Source: Bacteroidota bacterium (GTDB lineage: Bacteria; Zhuqueibacterota; Zhuqueibacteria; Zhuqueibacterales; Geothermadaptataceae). From it: a stretch of DNA of 7,433 bases. This document shows positions 6,390-7,433 of this stretch, one piece after another. The stretch's first letter is position 1. Every line of letters begins with the position of its first letter. The notes beneath the pieces are model-generated. The model saw only the letters and a program-made list of their open reading frames with translations, had not been told where the DNA came from and ran no database searches. The stretch covers positions 1 through 7,433 of the forward strand of contig DRLW01000585.1 of the NCBI GenBank assembly GCA_011375275.1, read 5' to 3'. Position numbers and translations under genes: made by a program.

Positions 6390-7433
6390 ACGGATCACCG
6401 GCAAATTCGCGCTCCAGCTTATCGATGATTTTTTTACTGGCAGCAGCAAAAGGGAAAAACCGCAGTTCTCGCGGCCGGACCCAACGCCAGTCTTCCGCTG
6501 CATCGAGGCGCGGCTCGCCCCCAAGATACAGGCAGTGATACGCGTACAGGGTGATGCGAAAATGTGTGTACGCATGTTTGACCTCCATAAAAAAATCACC
6601 TACTTCCACCTCGATGTCGAGTTCTTCCCTGATTTCCCGCTTCACAGCTTCACGGGCATTCTCGCCTGTTTCAATTTTTCCGCCCGGGAATTCCCACATG
6701 CCTCCGAGCATGCCGTTTTCCGGCCTTTTGTCGATGAACAGCTCTCCCTCATCCCAGATCAATCCGACCGCGACATGATAGTGCGGCCGCTCTTTCTGCC
6801 TGCTCTTGACCGGCAAGACCGAGGGATCGTCCAGAGTGTGCAGGGCGGCACAGGCCTTCTGCAGCGGACACAGCAGACATCCCGGTTTTCGTGGTGTGCA
6901 CAGTGTTGCGCCGAGTTCCATCAGGGCCTGGTTAAAATCTCCGGGGCTGTCCGGTGCCAGCAATTCATCGGCTTTTTGCTGAAAAAATTTTTTAGCCCCG
7001 GTGCTGCGCGGGCTTTCAGCAAAGGCAAATAATCTACTCAATACGCGGATAACGTTGCCATCGACAACAGCGCAAGCTTCCCCGAACGCGATGCTGGCAA
7101 CAGCGGCAGCCGTGTATGCGCCGATACCGGGGATTTTCTGCAGCGCCTCCCTGGTATCCGGTATCCGCCCGCCGAGATGCTCGACGATATATTGTGCGGC
7201 TTTGTGCAGGTTGCGGGCACGGGCATAATACCCCAGCCCTTCCCACATTTTCAGCACCTCGTCGCTTTCGGCTGCGGCGAGAGAAGTCACGGTCGGGAAC
7301 CGCGCGATAAACCTGGAAAAATAGTCCAGCACTTTGACGGTCTGCGTCTGTTGCAGCATAACCTCCGACACCCAGATGGCGTAGGGATCGGAGATGCGCC
7401 GCCAGGGCAGGTCTCGTTTCTCCTCGTTATACC
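6358..7433 (-). CDS. mutY: MutY, adenine-DNA glycosylase (5' end beyond the right edge)
   Basis: MutY removes adenine mispaired with 8-oxoguanine in base-excision repair. The frame is open to the right edge and gives 357 visible residues (numbered from the edge). The visible start YNEEKRDLPWRRISDPYAIW aligns near the family N-terminus, so only about ten residues are missing. The GTG at 7371 is therefore internal, not the start. Landmarks: SEVMLQQTQ at 22-30 with catalytic Glu23; GLGYYARARNLH; helix-hairpin-helix PGIGAYTAAA at about 101-110; catalytic Asp124 in VVDGNV (codon 7060-7062); and the [4Fe-4S] ligands Cys178, Cys185, Cys188 and Cys194 (C-x6-C-x2-C-x5-C). The C-terminal MutT-like domain (about 218-340) recognises 8-oxoguanine and carries a nearly complete Nudix box at 251-273 (bases 6613-6681): GKIETGE, REIREEL, then Asp where the consensus has Gly. 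The family FSH loop is present as YTH (HAYTHFRI). The 3' end overlaps clpS by 32 bases. Confidence 0.95.
   Translation of the reverse strand, partial: YNEEKRDLPWRRISDPYAIWVSEVMLQQTQTVKVLDYFSRFIARFPTVTSLAAAESDEVLKMWEGLGYYARARNLHKAAQYIVEHLGGRIPDTREALQKIPGIGAYTAAAVASIAFGEACAVVDGNVIRVLSRLFAFAESPRSTGAKKFFQQKADELLAPDSPGDFNQALMELGATLCTPRKPGCLLCPLQKACAALHTLDDPSVLPVKSRQKERPHYHVAVGLIWDEGELFIDKRPENGMLGGMWEFPGGKIETGENAREAVKREIREELDIEVEVGDFFMEVKHAYTHFRITLYAYHCLYLGGEPRLDAAEDWRWVRPRELRFFPFAAASKKIIDKLEREFAGDPYGRERNTGSG

Noticed and set aside
6390..6599. N-terminal extension of clpS to an upstream ATG at 6599 (168 residues)
   Set aside because: The extra 70 residues are out-of-frame mutY sequence with no ClpS character; the ATG at 6389 gives the normal length.
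7369..7371. GTG at 7371 as the mutY start
   Set aside because: It lies just before the SEVMLQQTQ catalytic motif; upstream in-frame codons encode the conserved LPWR...DPYAIW segment, so the true start is outside the window.

Overview
The window (about 50% G+C by eye) comes from a Gram-negative bacterium of the Bacteroidota/FCB superphylum. The main evidence is a large fragment of SprA, the outer-membrane translocon of the type IX secretion system (T9SS), which is largely confined to that group. Supporting signs are the Bacteroidota/Chlorobi-like forms of LptF and ClpS and the lack of clear Shine-Dalgarno sequences before the starts that can be seen. The style of SprA (a 'DINSDG' acidic loop, a 'YVDDFENSK' motif) reminds me more of deep FCB lineages such as KSB1, Calditrichota or Ignavibacteriota than of classical Flavobacteria. 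That finer placement is an inference from memory and was not tested.

Layout. Positions 1-2791 (minus strand) hold the N-terminal 930 codons of sprA, which runs off the left edge. Positions 2792-3315 are a divergent, gene-free intergenic region. Positions 3316-5934 (plus strand) hold a two-gene lptF-lptG operon for the transmembrane subunits of the lipopolysaccharide (LPS) export ABC transporter. Positions 5935-6092 separate convergent transcription units and hold a strong perfect hairpin that could belong to a dispersed intergenic repeat. On the minus strand, mutY (5' end beyond the right edge) and clpS follow in that order of transcription, overlapping by 32 bases.

How the genes fit together. 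sprA and lptFG are divergently arranged and both serve the outer membrane: SprA moves folded T9SS cargo across it, and LptFG pull LPS from the inner membrane towards it. mutY (adenine-DNA glycosylase, repair of 8-oxoguanine:A mispairs) and clpS (N-degron adaptor of ClpAP/ClpCP) look like a small quality-control operon that is probably translationally coupled.

No undescribed multi-gene system is visible: all five genes belong to known families. The points most worth checking are the structured element between lptG and clpS, the nearly intact Nudix box in the MutY C-terminal domain, the Met-to-Phe change in the ClpS N-degron pocket, the large insertion in LptF, and an acidic calcium-loop-like segment in SprA.
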